A stretch of 64,000 nucleotides of DNA. Origin: a bacterium (GTDB lineage: Bacteria; Babelota; Babeliae; Babelales; RVW-14). Numbering within the stretch: position 1 is the stretch's first letter; every line of letters starts with the position of its first letter. The position numbers and the translations under genes are program-made. Positions 42,572 through 50,935 of the stretch are shown here, piece after piece. The stretch covers positions 1,054,001-1,118,000 of the forward strand of contig CP064957.1 of assembly GCA_016699045.1 (NCBI GenBank), given 5' to 3'. Below the pieces are notes generated by a model. That model was not told the origin of the DNA. It saw nothing but the letters and a program-made list of their open reading frames with translations, and searched no databases.

Positions 42572-42647
42572 TGGTGGAGCTAACCGGGATCGAACCGGTG
42601 ACCTCATGAATGCCATTCATGCACTCTACCAACTGAGCTATAGCCCC
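42572..42647 (-). tRNA. tRNA-Ala (anticodon GGC)
   Basis: A full cloverleaf can be drawn. The acceptor is GGGGCTA/TAGCTCC with the G3:U70 pair that marks alanine tRNAs. The D arm is GCTCAGTTGGTAGAGT, the anticodon loop is ATGGCAT (anticodon GGC), the T loop is TTCGATC, and the 3' CCA is encoded. A short hairpin (CATTTGC/GCAAATG) lies just beyond the 3' end. Confidence 0.95.
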
Positions 42648-42666
42648 AAAAGCATTTTTCATTTAA

Positions 42667-42694
42667 AGTGTAAGAGAAGTCGGGAAAATCGCAA
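42667..42694 (-). promoter_or_regulatory. Candidate promoter of tRNA-Ala
   Basis: On the minus strand, TTGCGA and TACACT are 16 bases apart, ending 20 bases before the tRNA 5' end. That would put the start about a dozen bases upstream of the tRNA. Predicted by eye only. Confidence 0.4.
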
Positions 42695-42717
42695 GTAGTT
42701 TTTCTTAAAGGATGCTT

Positions 42718-44184
42718 ATGAAAAACGTTATTTCATTTTTGAGTGATCTAAAAATGGTGGTGCCCATTATACAAAAAATTAAAGAAGTTGGGGGTGTTGC
42801 TTACTTGGTAGGCGGTAGTGTGCGCGATTTAGTGCTCGATCGGTCGGTTAAAGATATTGATATCGAAGTGCATAAATTGGCACTTGATGAACTTGAAAAG
42901 GTTTTAGAAAATTTTGGAAAAACAGAATTGATTGGTAAGCAGTTTGGTGTTCTGCGTTTGTGGCGATTGGATGTTGATTGGTCATTGCCTCGTAAAGATA
43001 GTATCGGTCGTAAGCCTGACGTAACAATAGATCCAACAATGGATATTACGCAAGCATTGAAGCGAAGAGATATTACCATGAACGCAATGGCGGTCGACTT
43101 GAATGACGTTGTTGATCAGTACGATGTATTATTAAAAAAAGCTTACCATGCGAAAAGCTATGCCGATTTGTTTACGATTATTGATCCGTATCACGGACTT
43201 GATGATATTAAAAATAATCGATTGCGTGCGGTTGATAAAAGCCTATTTATTGAAGATCCCTTGCGTTTTTTTCGTGTGATGCAATTTATTGGTCGCTTTG
43301 ATATGCAACCAGATACTGAGTTGCAACAGTTGTGCGCCACTATGGTTTTGAAAGATCCGATTACGCATGGTTTATTAGCGCGCGAACGCATTTTTGAAGA
43401 AATAAAAAAATTGATGCTTAAGTCAGAGCGGCCATCGCGTGGCTTTCGTTGGTTGGCTCAGATTGGGCGCCTTAAAGAATTATTTCCAGAATTGTACGTG
43501 TTGATTGGTGTTAAGCAACGGTCAGATTACCATCCCGAGGGCGATGTTTTTGAGCATACGATGCAAGCAATTGATGCAGCTGCAGAGTTGACTGATTATC
43601 AAGAAACCGAATTGTTGTCTGCGCAGGAAGAAAAATTGATGATTATGTTTGCTGCGTTGTGTCATGATCTTGGTAAACCAACAACAACAGATGCCAATCT
43701 TTCTTGTCACGGACATGCTGAAAAAGGTGAGTCAATTGCGCATTCATTGCTCAAGCGCTTAACAGATAATGTCGCGCTTATTAAAGTAGTGTGTAAATTG
43801 GTGCGCAATCATATGCGGCCGTTTATGCTTGTTCGTGAACAAGCCTCGCTCAAAGCGTATAAGCGGCTAGCAGCTGTTCTGGGGCCGGACCTTAGTATGC
43901 GTCAAATTGCGTTGTTAGCGTTGGCAGACAAGCGTGGACGTAATGGTAATTCGCATGAACCGCTGAGTGCAGATAGTGCTGATTATGCCGATTTCTTAGC
44001 AGCAAGCGAACGGGCTCATGTTGTGCACAAGCCTGAAGCACCGGTTTTGCAGGGACGCCATCTTCTTGGCTTGGTATCGCCAGGCCCGCGCATGGGTCGG
44101 TTGCTTGATCGTGCTTACGATCTTCAAATTGAAGAAGGTATTACCGATCTTGAAGAACTTAAGCGACGTGTTTTGAAAGATTAA
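42718..44184 (+). CDS. cca: CCA-adding tRNA nucleotidyltransferase with HD domain
   Basis: Adds or repairs the CCA end of tRNAs. The head domain has YLVGGSVRDLVLDRSVKDIDIEV and RRDITMNAMAVDL (class II nucleotidyltransferase). The C-terminal part has an HD phosphohydrolase motif (MFAALCHDLGKPTTT, with HAEKGE), as in bacterial CCA enzymes with an HD tail. The ATG at 42718 has AAAGGA at a normal distance; the ATG at 42712 overlaps that site. Confidence 0.93.
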   Translation: MKNVISFLSDLKMVVPIIQKIKEVGGVAYLVGGSVRDLVLDRSVKDIDIEVHKLALDELEKVLENFGKTELIGKQFGVLRLWRLDVDWSLPRKDSIGRKPDVTIDPTMDITQALKRRDITMNAMAVDLNDVVDQYDVLLKKAYHAKSYADLFTIIDPYHGLDDIKNNRLRAVDKSLFIEDPLRFFRVMQFIGRFDMQPDTELQQLCATMVLKDPITHGLLARERIFEEIKKLMLKSERPSRGFRWLAQIGRLKELFPELYVLIGVKQRSDYHPEGDVFEHTMQAIDAAAELTDYQETELLSAQEEKLMIMFAALCHDLGKPTTTDANLSCHGHAEKGESIAHSLLKRLTDNVALIKVVCKLVRNHMRPFMLVREQASLKAYKRLAAVLGPDLSMRQIALLALADKRGRNGNSHEPLSADSADYADFLAASERAHVVHKPEAPVLQGRHLLGLVSPGPRMGRLLDRAYDLQIEEGITDLEELKRRVLKD

Positions 44185-44220
44185 AAAAAAGGAGCACACC
44201 TAGAAGGTATGCTCCAAAAA
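44183..44220 (-). terminator. Terminator of the rpmB-rpsT-VOC operon
   Basis: GGAGCA/TGCTCC plus ACC/GGT pairs (44191-44215); on the minus strand the hairpin is followed by eight T. It lies 29 bases beyond the stop of the VOC gene. The plus-strand gene ending at 44184 is not followed by T residues after this hairpin. Confidence 0.65.
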
Positions 44221-44243
44221 GAAAATTGTTTTGCTTTTAAATT

Positions 44244-44831
44244 TTAATTCTTGGTTAGGTTTTTCAAGCGAAGCTTGGCATATTTTTTAGCTGCACGGCG
44301 CAAAATGCCATAGCTTTTGAGCTGGGCAACCATGCGGTCGAGAAAATGTGTGCCGCCTTTTTTATACTCAGCCAGGTCGCCATCTTGGATTTGAAGCCCA
44401 AAAAAGTTTCTTGAAGGTTTTGCGACATGGCCTTCTTTTTCTTGTACAAAAATAAGGCGTACGCCAAAAGGATCACGCACAGAAAATTCACGCGTACCAT
44501 TATCAAGAGATTTTAACTCAGTGACAATAGTAATTTTCTTTTTTTTGCAACGGTCATAGTATTTTTCAATGCCAGTTTTGAGTTCGATATACAAACCAAT
44601 ACTTCTGCTGGCACAGCGTTTAATAAAACTGAAGTCCGCCAATTCTTCAACATGTGGCGCGCGTAGCTGGAGCATGCATTTGCCTTTTTTAAGGCGTGCA
44701 CACGACAGTGCACTTGGATCATCTTTTTTTGTTTCAAGATACGTAACGTCGAAAGCAAGCTTTTCAGTATAAAACTTAACGGCTTTTTCAACAGACTCTA
44801 CAACAATAATTAATTCTCCAGACTTCATCAT
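44244..44831 (-). CDS. VOC-fold (glyoxalase/bleomycin resistance-like) protein
   Basis: The first about 130 residues show the vicinal-oxygen-chelate pattern (ELIIVVESVEKAVKFYTEKL, then VRDPFGVRLIFVQEKEG). The metal-binding His/Glu set is not clearly complete, so enzymatic activity is uncertain. The last about 60 residues are a basic tail (KYAKLRLKNLTKN). It is co-directional with and 35 bases after rpsT, so probably on the same transcript. Function unassigned. Confidence 0.78.
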   Translation of the reverse strand: MMKSGELIIVVESVEKAVKFYTEKLAFDVTYLETKKDDPSALSCARLKKGKCMLQLRAPHVEELADFSFIKRCASRSIGLYIELKTGIEKYYDRCKKKKITIVTELKSLDNGTREFSVRDPFGVRLIFVQEKEGHVAKPSRNFFGLQIQDGDLAEYKKGGTHFLDRMVAQLKSYGILRRAAKKYAKLRLKNLTKN

Positions 44832-44866
44832 ACTATTTCCTATTCTTTAGAACCTAGCACTTCTTT

Positions 44867-45148
44867 TTACGCAGCTGAAGGGGTACTTTCTGCTGCTGCA
44901 ATTCTTTTTGCTAGTCTGCTAATTTTGCGTGAAGCGGTGTTTTTTTTCAAAACGCCTTTACCTGCTGCGCGTGCGATTTGTGATTCTGCTTGTTTAAACA
45001 ATTCGCGTGCTTCGCTCACTTCGTTGCCAGCCAATGCATCAGCAATTTTGCGTGCAGTAGTTTTTAATGCTGAACGGCGTGCTACGTTTTGTTGACGCTT
45101 TTTCTCGTTTGTTAGTGCTCGTTTTTTAGCAGACTTGATGTTTGCCAT
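44867..45148 (-). CDS. rpsT: Ribosomal protein bS20
   Basis: Small-subunit 16S rRNA-binding protein. ANIKSAKKRALTNEKKRQQN and SALKTTARKIADAL are diagnostic; length (93 aa) is normal. It lies 33 bases after rpmB on the same strand. Confidence 0.97.
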   Translation of the reverse strand: MANIKSAKKRALTNEKKRQQNVARRSALKTTARKIADALAGNEVSEARELFKQAESQIARAAGKGVLKKNTASRKISRLAKRIAAAESTPSAA

Positions 45149-45181
45149 GAAATTATCTCGCTTTAATTAAGATGGAATAAC

Positions 45182-45379
45182 TTAAATTACTTTTTCAACT
45201 TTTCCGCTTTTTACACATTTTGTGCAAACGCTGCCGCGATGTACGTTACGCTCGCCCTTAAGTGTGTAGCGCATGACGTGAACGTTTGGATAGAGCCAAC
45301 GTCCTGTTCTGTTGTTTGCGTTACTGACGTTGTTAGCAGTGCGTGGACGCTTGTCGCATGCCATACAAATATTTGCCAT
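45182..45379 (-). CDS. rpmB: Ribosomal protein bL28
   Basis: Short large-subunit protein (65 aa). It has the usual CMACDKRPRTANNVSNANNR and LYPNVHVMRYTLKGERN blocks. Cys residues (CMAC near the start, CTKC near the end) form the zinc-ribbon version of the family. First gene of a ribosomal operon; an upstream promoter candidate is listed separately. Confidence 0.95.
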   Translation of the reverse strand: MANICMACDKRPRTANNVSNANNRTGRWLYPNVHVMRYTLKGERNVHRGSVCTKCVKSGKVEKVI

Positions 45380-45407
45380 AGCTTTGGTGTCCTTACCTTA
45401 AAATAAT

Positions 45408-45437
45408 ATTATGCTTATATTCAATTAAAATATGCAA
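45408..45437 (-). promoter_or_regulatory. Candidate promoter of rpmB-rpsT
   Basis: On the minus strand TTGCAT and CATAAT are separated by 18 bases, about 30 bases before the rpmB ATG, in a very AT-rich gap. Called by eye; the -10 is one base from consensus. Confidence 0.4.
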
Positions 45438-45559
45438 TAAAAAATGCAACCATCTTAAACAGTCTAGCAAAAACCTGATTTTTTTAAAGATTTTATAAAA
45501 ATAGATCCTAACTTGTTGTTTCAATTAGAAACAATTAATCAGGACAAGTCAATTTTTTG

Positions 45560-47422
45560 CTAAAAAGTGTGAGTTTCTCGTGGTTGGATCTCCAAAAGCT
45601 CATACACTTCCTGAGCCAGTAGGGTCTCTTTTTCCAGCAATGTTGTGGCCAAAAGATCAAGTTTTTCTTTGTTGTCCGTGAGCAATTGGTTACCTTTATC
45701 GTAGCATTGCTGCATAATTTTTTCAACTTCACGGTCAATACGCTCAGCCGTCTTTTCTGAATATTCGTTCATAGTTCCTTGTCCGTTGTAGCCGCTTTCT
45801 TGAGTGGCGGTATAGTCAATAGGCCCAAGCTCAGACATACCAAAGCGACGCACCATGGCACGAGCAATTTTACTTGCTTGTTCAAGGTCGTTAGAAACAC
45901 CGCTTGTTTGGTCGTTAAAAATCATCTTTTCAGCCAATAGTCCACCAAAACAGACAACGATGCGAGCTAGCATTTCGTTACTGGTTTGTGAATGCTTGTC
46001 GCGTTCTGGCAATGACCAAGAAACACCTAGTGCGCGGCCGCGTGGGATAATGGTAACTTTGTGGAACGGGTCGGTTTCGACTGGCTGCAACAAGTTTAAC
46101 AAGGTATGGCCGGCTTCGTGATACGCGGTCATTTTCTTTTCTTTGTCGGTAAATATTAAGGTTTTACGTTCGGCGCCCAGCAATATTTTGTCGCGTGCTT
46201 TTTCAAACTGAGCAGTTTGTACGGTTAGCTCATTAGTTTTTGAAGCCAGTAACGCAGCTTCGTTAATGAGGTTTTCTAAGTCTGCTCCACTAAAACCTGG
46301 TGTGCCACGTGCAATTTTTTCTAAGCTTACTTCTGGATCGAGCTTAATTTTTTTTGCATGCACTTCCAAAATATTTCGACGGCTGGTTAAATCTGGATAA
46401 GGAACTTCAACAATACGGTCGAAGCGACCAGGGCGCAGAAGTGCTTTGTCCAAAACGTCCGGACGGTTGGTTGCTGCCACAACAATTACTTGTCCGTGCT
46501 CGGTACTAAAGCCGTCCATTTCAGCCAAAAGTTGGTTGAGCGTTTGTTCGCGCTCATCGTTACCGCCGCCAAGACCAACGCCTCGTTGACGACCAACCGC
46601 ATCAATTTCGTCAATAAAGACAATGCATGGTGCATGTTGGCGGGCTTGGGTAAAAAGATCTCGCACGCGAGAAGCGCCCACGCCCACAAAAACTTCTACA
46701 AAGTCAGAACCGCTGATGCTAAAAAATGGGCAGCTTGCTTCGCCCGCAACTGCTTTAGCTAAAAGCGTCTTACCGTTGCCGGGAGCGCCGCTGAGCAAAA
46801 CCCCCCGGGGGATTTTGGCGCCCAGCTTTTCGAAGCGTTCCGGGTTTTTTAAGAACGCGACAATGTCTTTTAAATCTTCTTTTGCTTCTTCAACACCCGC
46901 TACATCTTTAAACGTTGTGGTGATCGTGTTGGGAGAAAAGAAACGTGCTTTGCTTTTGCCGACGCTAAATATCTTGCCGCCGCCACTACCGCCGCCGCCT
47001 TGGCTTTGGCGATAGTAAAAGAAAAACATAAGCAATAAGAGCAATGGTAGAATTGCAAAGAAATAATATCCCAGAGTGTTTTTGTCATGTGGAAATATTT
47101 CAACGTTCACGTTGTGTTTTTTGAGTGCTTCCCAAAACAACGTTGTTGGTGCAATGTAGCCCGTAAAACGTTTACCATCTTGGTATTCGCCTTGAACATA
47201 CTGATCTTGAATGCGTAACGTTTTAACGTCGTTGCGTTCGATGTGTGTTAAAATGTTGGAGTAGGTTACTGTTTCAAGGTCGCTGTTGATGCTGTTGTAC
47301 CAAAAAAGATACAAAACACCCAGGCCCAACAAAGCAATTAATAACCACAAAGCGTTTGGTCCTTTGCCAGGTAGCCGTGGCGGTATTGATTGGAAAGGAC
47401 CCTTCTTTTTATTTTTACTCAT
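45560..47422 (-). CDS. ftsH: ATP-dependent zinc metalloprotease FtsH
   Basis: Membrane-bound AAA+ protease for quality control of membrane and short-lived proteins. Two membrane spans (ALWLLIALLGLGVLYLFWY near 24-42; GYYFFAILPLLLLLMFFFYY near 108-127) flank a small periplasmic domain. Walker A is GAPGNGKT, Walker B is PCIVFIDEIDAVGRQRG, the SRH is present, and the zinc site is HEAGH. Length 620 aa is normal. The glycine-rich GGGGSGGG stretch just after the second span is also common in FtsH. Confidence 0.97.
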   Translation of the reverse strand: MSKNKKKGPFQSIPPRLPGKGPNALWLLIALLGLGVLYLFWYNSINSDLETVTYSNILTHIERNDVKTLRIQDQYVQGEYQDGKRFTGYIAPTTLFWEALKKHNVNVEIFPHDKNTLGYYFFAILPLLLLLMFFFYYRQSQGGGGSGGGKIFSVGKSKARFFSPNTITTTFKDVAGVEEAKEDLKDIVAFLKNPERFEKLGAKIPRGVLLSGAPGNGKTLLAKAVAGEASCPFFSISGSDFVEVFVGVGASRVRDLFTQARQHAPCIVFIDEIDAVGRQRGVGLGGGNDEREQTLNQLLAEMDGFSTEHGQVIVVAATNRPDVLDKALLRPGRFDRIVEVPYPDLTSRRNILEVHAKKIKLDPEVSLEKIARGTPGFSGADLENLINEAALLASKTNELTVQTAQFEKARDKILLGAERKTLIFTDKEKKMTAYHEAGHTLLNLLQPVETDPFHKVTIIPRGRALGVSWSLPERDKHSQTSNEMLARIVVCFGGLLAEKMIFNDQTSGVSNDLEQASKIARAMVRRFGMSELGPIDYTATQESGYNGQGTMNEYSEKTAERIDREVEKIMQQCYDKGNQLLTDNKEKLDLLATTLLEKETLLAQEVYELLEIQPRETHTF

Positions 47423-47548
47423 AGATTCACCTGTTTTAAAGTGTTCATGTTTTTAAAAGACTTAAAGCTCAATAAATTCTAATGTAGCGCTATTTTAATA
47501 AAGAAATAGAGTTTAGCCTAGAATTAACTTTCATTCAGCGCTATTTCC

Positions 47549-48850
47549 TTACAACTGGTACAACGAGGCATGAGTCCAAGCTGGGAAACTTTTCGGGAAG
47601 TCATTATGTGTCAGTATTCTGATATTTTTGCTGTCGCAGTTGAAGGTTGCGATTTGCGGAATTTTCTTTCCTGTTTCTTCATTTTTTAGATCATACGTAA
47701 ACGCGATGTAGTGACCGCATGGTGACCATGCTGGGTCAAGCTTGTCGCCAGGTCCGCGTGTGAGTTGTTTTTCTATAACGCTGTCATCTCGCAGGTCCAT
47801 ACTAAACAATTGAAAATTACCGTTGATGTAGCGTGTGTATGCTAGCGCATTTTTTTTGGCATTGTACGTTGGTGCTGCGCAGTATGATTGGCCGTTGCTT
47901 AAGCGTTTGACGGTATTGGTTTCGCGGTTCAAATGATAGAGCTGCGGGTTGCCGGTTTGAAAGTCTGAACAAAATACCAGATTGCCGTTTGGCAGCAAGC
48001 AGGGGGCTGAATTATTGCCTTTGTTATGCGTAAGTTGTCGAAAGACGCGTTTTTTTAAGCGAGAACACAATTGTTGGTCATACAAATAAATTTCAGAGTT
48101 ATCGCTGTTTGCCGACATGCACAAAGCAACTTGTGTGCCGTCTGGCGAGAAAGACGGTTGCATATTTAAACCGTGGTACGCACAAATATTTTGTTGGTGT
48201 TTGTTGGCCATATTAAACGCCATCAGTCGGCAGCGGGTTGGGGTGAATTGTGAATAAAAAAGCATTGGTGCTTGCGAGTGCCATGCTGGTGCCACATTGA
48301 GTGTTTTGTGCGTGATCAGATCTTTTTCTCCCTTGCAAGCATAATCAGCAACGCAAATTATTTTTTGTTTTGAGGATACTTGTTTGCAAAATGCCAGTGT
48401 GCTGAGTGCAACGCTTGATTTACCGGTTAGAGCAGGAATCAAATCGTTGCCAATGCGGTGGCCATCAAGAACGAGCGAATCGGCTGAGTGGGGGTAGGAT
48501 TTTTTGAATACTGAGGCGCCTGAGTTAGTATCAAAAACTTCAACACCAATTGTTTTGTCTTTGTCTTCTTTCAAAAGTAAACAGAGCGATATGCCGTCTG
48601 CAAAAAGTTTTTTGAGCGCTTGGGGTGTTGGTTGTTTTGACGTTGCTTTGAGTTCAATATCAAGTTGATCGGTAAATTCAAGATCAAATTTTACCATCTG
48701 GCCAATTTTTGCTATCGCTGGATTATTTTTTTCACAAAGCCCGAGGCACTTGATGGTGCTATATTTACGAGCGCTAGCAGTAAAATTTTTTTCTGGTGCT
48801 GCGTTGCAAGAACCAACGAGAAGTAGTATGAACCATATTTTTTTAATCAT
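47549..48850 (-). CDS. tolB: Tol-Pal system protein TolB-like
   Basis: Periplasmic protein with a signal peptide (IKKIWFILLLVGSCNA). An N-terminal alpha/beta domain covers about 20-150. A six-bladed propeller follows, with PSFSPDGTQVALCMS, LAYTRYINGNFQLFSM and DPAWSPCGHYIAFTYD blades. TolB links the inner-membrane Tol complex to Pal. Gene order after tolQ, tolR and the TolA/TonB-like gene supports the call. No pal gene lies next to it. Confidence 0.87.
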   Translation of the reverse strand: MIKKIWFILLLVGSCNAAPEKNFTASARKYSTIKCLGLCEKNNPAIAKIGQMVKFDLEFTDQLDIELKATSKQPTPQALKKLFADGISLCLLLKEDKDKTIGVEVFDTNSGASVFKKSYPHSADSLVLDGHRIGNDLIPALTGKSSVALSTLAFCKQVSSKQKIICVADYACKGEKDLITHKTLNVAPAWHSQAPMLFYSQFTPTRCRLMAFNMANKHQQNICAYHGLNMQPSFSPDGTQVALCMSANSDNSEIYLYDQQLCSRLKKRVFRQLTHNKGNNSAPCLLPNGNLVFCSDFQTGNPQLYHLNRETNTVKRLSNGQSYCAAPTYNAKKNALAYTRYINGNFQLFSMDLRDDSVIEKQLTRGPGDKLDPAWSPCGHYIAFTYDLKNEETGKKIPQIATFNCDSKNIRILTHNDFPKSFPAWTHASLYQL

Positions 48851-48877
48851 GCATATCCTTAAAAATGGTGGGGAAAA

Positions 48878-49660
48878 CTACTGTCTGAAATCGACGGTAA
48901 ATTTTTTGCCCCACAGGCATCGATGAAATTTAAACTGTTGCGCAACGCGAACAATGCTTAAATCGTAAACTAAAATATCCGAGCGTTGCAAGATTTCAAA
49001 TTTTTCGATCAAACCTTGTTTGTTAACAACAAATATTAACGAACATTCGGTTCCCTTGGGCACGCCAACTGGAGGCTGCCAAATTTTGGCAATAGTGCGC
49101 TGAATGGTTTTTTGGTACACACGTGTTTTTTCGTCCAGAGGGTCGCCATAAATCAAATGAAGAGGTTCTTCAAGTGACTCGCTGGCAGCGATTTTAGGGA
49201 GGCCTGTCGCAGGTGTGATAGCAGGAACTGGTTGCGTTGTTAGTTCCGGTTTTGGCTTTGAGTCTGGCTTTTTTTCAACTGGTTTCTTGTCTAGTTTTTT
49301 TGTTTCTTGTTTGGTGCTTTTTTTTGGAAGTTCTTTTTGTAATGTTGTTGGTTTCAATTTTGGTGTCGGTTTAGTTTTTTCTTGTTGTTTGATTGGTTCT
49401 GGTTTTGGCAATTCTTTAACAACGCTTTTTGTTTCAACGGCTTTTTTTGCCGGTTCTGGTTGTTTTGGTTTTTCGTTAACAAATGGAATTGCTTCCAGCC
49501 GTTTGTAGGAGGCGGAACTTATTTTTTGAGAATGGGCGCCGAGTACCAAAAATTTTTTATGAATCGTGTTATCGCTTGGGCCGAAATAGCACAGGAACAT
49601 AAGTGCTATGTGGAGCGCGAGCGAGATTGAAAGATAACGCAGAGCGAGTGAATTGTTCAT
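48878..49660 (-). CDS. TolA/TonB-like energy-transducing protein
   Basis: A single N-terminal membrane anchor (LRYLSISLALHIALMFLCYF) is followed by a long Pro/Lys/Glu-rich linker of about 90 residues (EPIKQQEKTKPTPKLKP). A C-terminal TonB-like domain closes it (YQKTIQRTIAKIWQPP, SLIFVVNKQGLIEKFEIL). This is the classic TolA or TonB layout. The place between TolR-like and TolB favours TolA. Confidence 0.85.
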   Translation of the reverse strand: MNNSLALRYLSISLALHIALMFLCYFGPSDNTIHKKFLVLGAHSQKISSASYKRLEAIPFVNEKPKQPEPAKKAVETKSVVKELPKPEPIKQQEKTKPTPKLKPTTLQKELPKKSTKQETKKLDKKPVEKKPDSKPKPELTTQPVPAITPATGLPKIAASESLEEPLHLIYGDPLDEKTRVYQKTIQRTIAKIWQPPVGVPKGTECSLIFVVNKQGLIEKFEILQRSDILVYDLSIVRVAQQFKFHRCLWGKKFTVDFRQ

Positions 49661-49677
49661 AACGTGGTGTATTTTTA

Positions 49678-50085
49678 TTAACGGCCAGAAGAGGGTTGTG
49701 TTGACATGGCAACGTATTTAACGCCTGCTTGTTTTAAGTTGTCCACAATATCAATAACATTGCCATACGAAACGGTTTCGTCGGCGCGCACATAAATCGG
49801 TGTGTCTTCGTTGTTTTCAAGTGCTTTTTGAATAGTACTTACTAATTCTTCTTTTTTAACCGGATAGCTATTGAAATATAATTCATTTTTTTTATTGAGT
49901 GTCACGACCAGCTCTTGTTGATTGCCAGCCTCTTTGCTTTTGCCGTGCGGCAAATTAACTTTAATGCCGTTTTGTACCATTGGCGCTGTCACAATAAAAA
50001 TAATCAGTAGCGTGAGCGCGGTGTCAATCAATGGCGTCAGTGAAATTTCGGGCAATGTCAGATGGCGACGTTTTGGCTTTTTCAT
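49678..50085 (-). CDS. tolR: TolR/ExbD-type biopolymer transport protein
   Basis: A single membrane span with the essential aspartate (EISLTPLIDTALTLLIIFIV) and a periplasmic domain (135 aa). It forms the proton channel with the TolQ-like protein. It lies 22 bases downstream of tolQ and 17 upstream of the TolA/TonB-like gene. Confidence 0.9.
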   Translation of the reverse strand: MKKPKRRHLTLPEISLTPLIDTALTLLIIFIVTAPMVQNGIKVNLPHGKSKEAGNQQELVVTLNKKNELYFNSYPVKKEELVSTIQKALENNEDTPIYVRADETVSYGNVIDIVDNLKQAGVKYVAMSTQPSSGR

Positions 50086-50107
50086 ACAAATCCTTGCGTA
50101 AGCTTTT

Positions 50108-50815
50108 TTATGACATAAATTGTTGCGTAATTTGCATCAAAAAAAGATCGTGGATGTTTTCAAGTTCAACGTCAAGCGCGCGCAACTGATGCGAAAAATA
50201 ATGAAACGCAATCATGGCTGGAATGGCAACGATCAAGCCCGCCAACGTAGTGAGTAATGCTGCTGCAATGCCGGGAGCAACAACAGAAATGTCTGCTGCT
50301 TTTTCTTGGCTGATGCTGACAAACGAATGAATGAGGCCCCAGATGGTGCCAAACAAACCGATCAACGGTGATGCGGTAGCGCTGGTTGCCAAAATCGGCA
50401 AGTACTGTTCTTCTTCATGAATCAAGTTGCCAACTTCTTGTGCTAAAAATAATTCTAAGCGTTCAAACTCTTTTGGTGTTAAACGCGTGACTTGATCGCT
50501 TGGTTGTGTTGGATGTTGTTTTCTTTCAAGGATTGTTTTGAGCTGCAACAGGCTGCGTTCCAAAAATTTCCCCCCCACGCATTTTTTAAATTCATGCGCA
50601 AGGATTGCCATGTCTTGTAAATTTTTTGCATTTTTGATGCGGCGCATAAGGCCATTCATCTGTTTTTTTTGTTCAACAAACAACATGGTTTTATAAATAA
50701 CAATGGCAATACAAACGACTGAAAGAATAAAAAGGCCGAGCAGAATAACGTATTTACTAATCCAGTCTGAAATGCCGATCAAATGCCAGATTGGTGACTT
50801 GAATAATGAAAACAT
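50108..50815 (-). CDS. tolQ: TolQ/ExbB-type proton channel protein
   Basis: Three membrane spans (VILLGLFILSVVCIAIVIYK near the N-terminus; LATSATASPLIGLFGTIWGL; ALLTTLAGLIVAIPAMIAFH) with the family TLAGLIVAIPA motif. First gene of the tol operon; GAAGGAACTTT precedes the ATG. Length (235 aa) is normal. Confidence 0.92.
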   Translation of the reverse strand: MFSLFKSPIWHLIGISDWISKYVILLGLFILSVVCIAIVIYKTMLFVEQKKQMNGLMRRIKNAKNLQDMAILAHEFKKCVGGKFLERSLLQLKTILERKQHPTQPSDQVTRLTPKEFERLELFLAQEVGNLIHEEEQYLPILATSATASPLIGLFGTIWGLIHSFVSISQEKAADISVVAPGIAAALLTTLAGLIVAIPAMIAFHYFSHQLRALDVELENIHDLFLMQITQQFMS

Positions 50816-50881
50816 AAAGTTCCTTCAATAATAAATAACGAGATGTCCTTTTTGCATTTGATTATATGCTAAAAAGAGAAA

Positions 50882-50908
50882 GAGAGGAATTGTTTTTCAA
50901 TTCCTCTC
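50882..50908 (-). terminator. Terminator of the beta-helix/propeller array
   Basis: An 11-bp perfect stem GAGAGGAATTG/CAATTCCTCTC with a T5 loop. On the minus strand a T-rich tract follows the hairpin. It sits 28 bases beyond the last gene of the array and 67 bases upstream of tolQ. Confidence 0.7.
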
Positions 50909-50935
50909 AAATATTGATTGATTCTTCGTATGTTC

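Noticed and set aside
42474..42698. Open frame running across the tRNA-Ala gene
   Set aside because: The region is a tRNA with a complete cloverleaf and G3:U70 pair, so a protein there is not credible.
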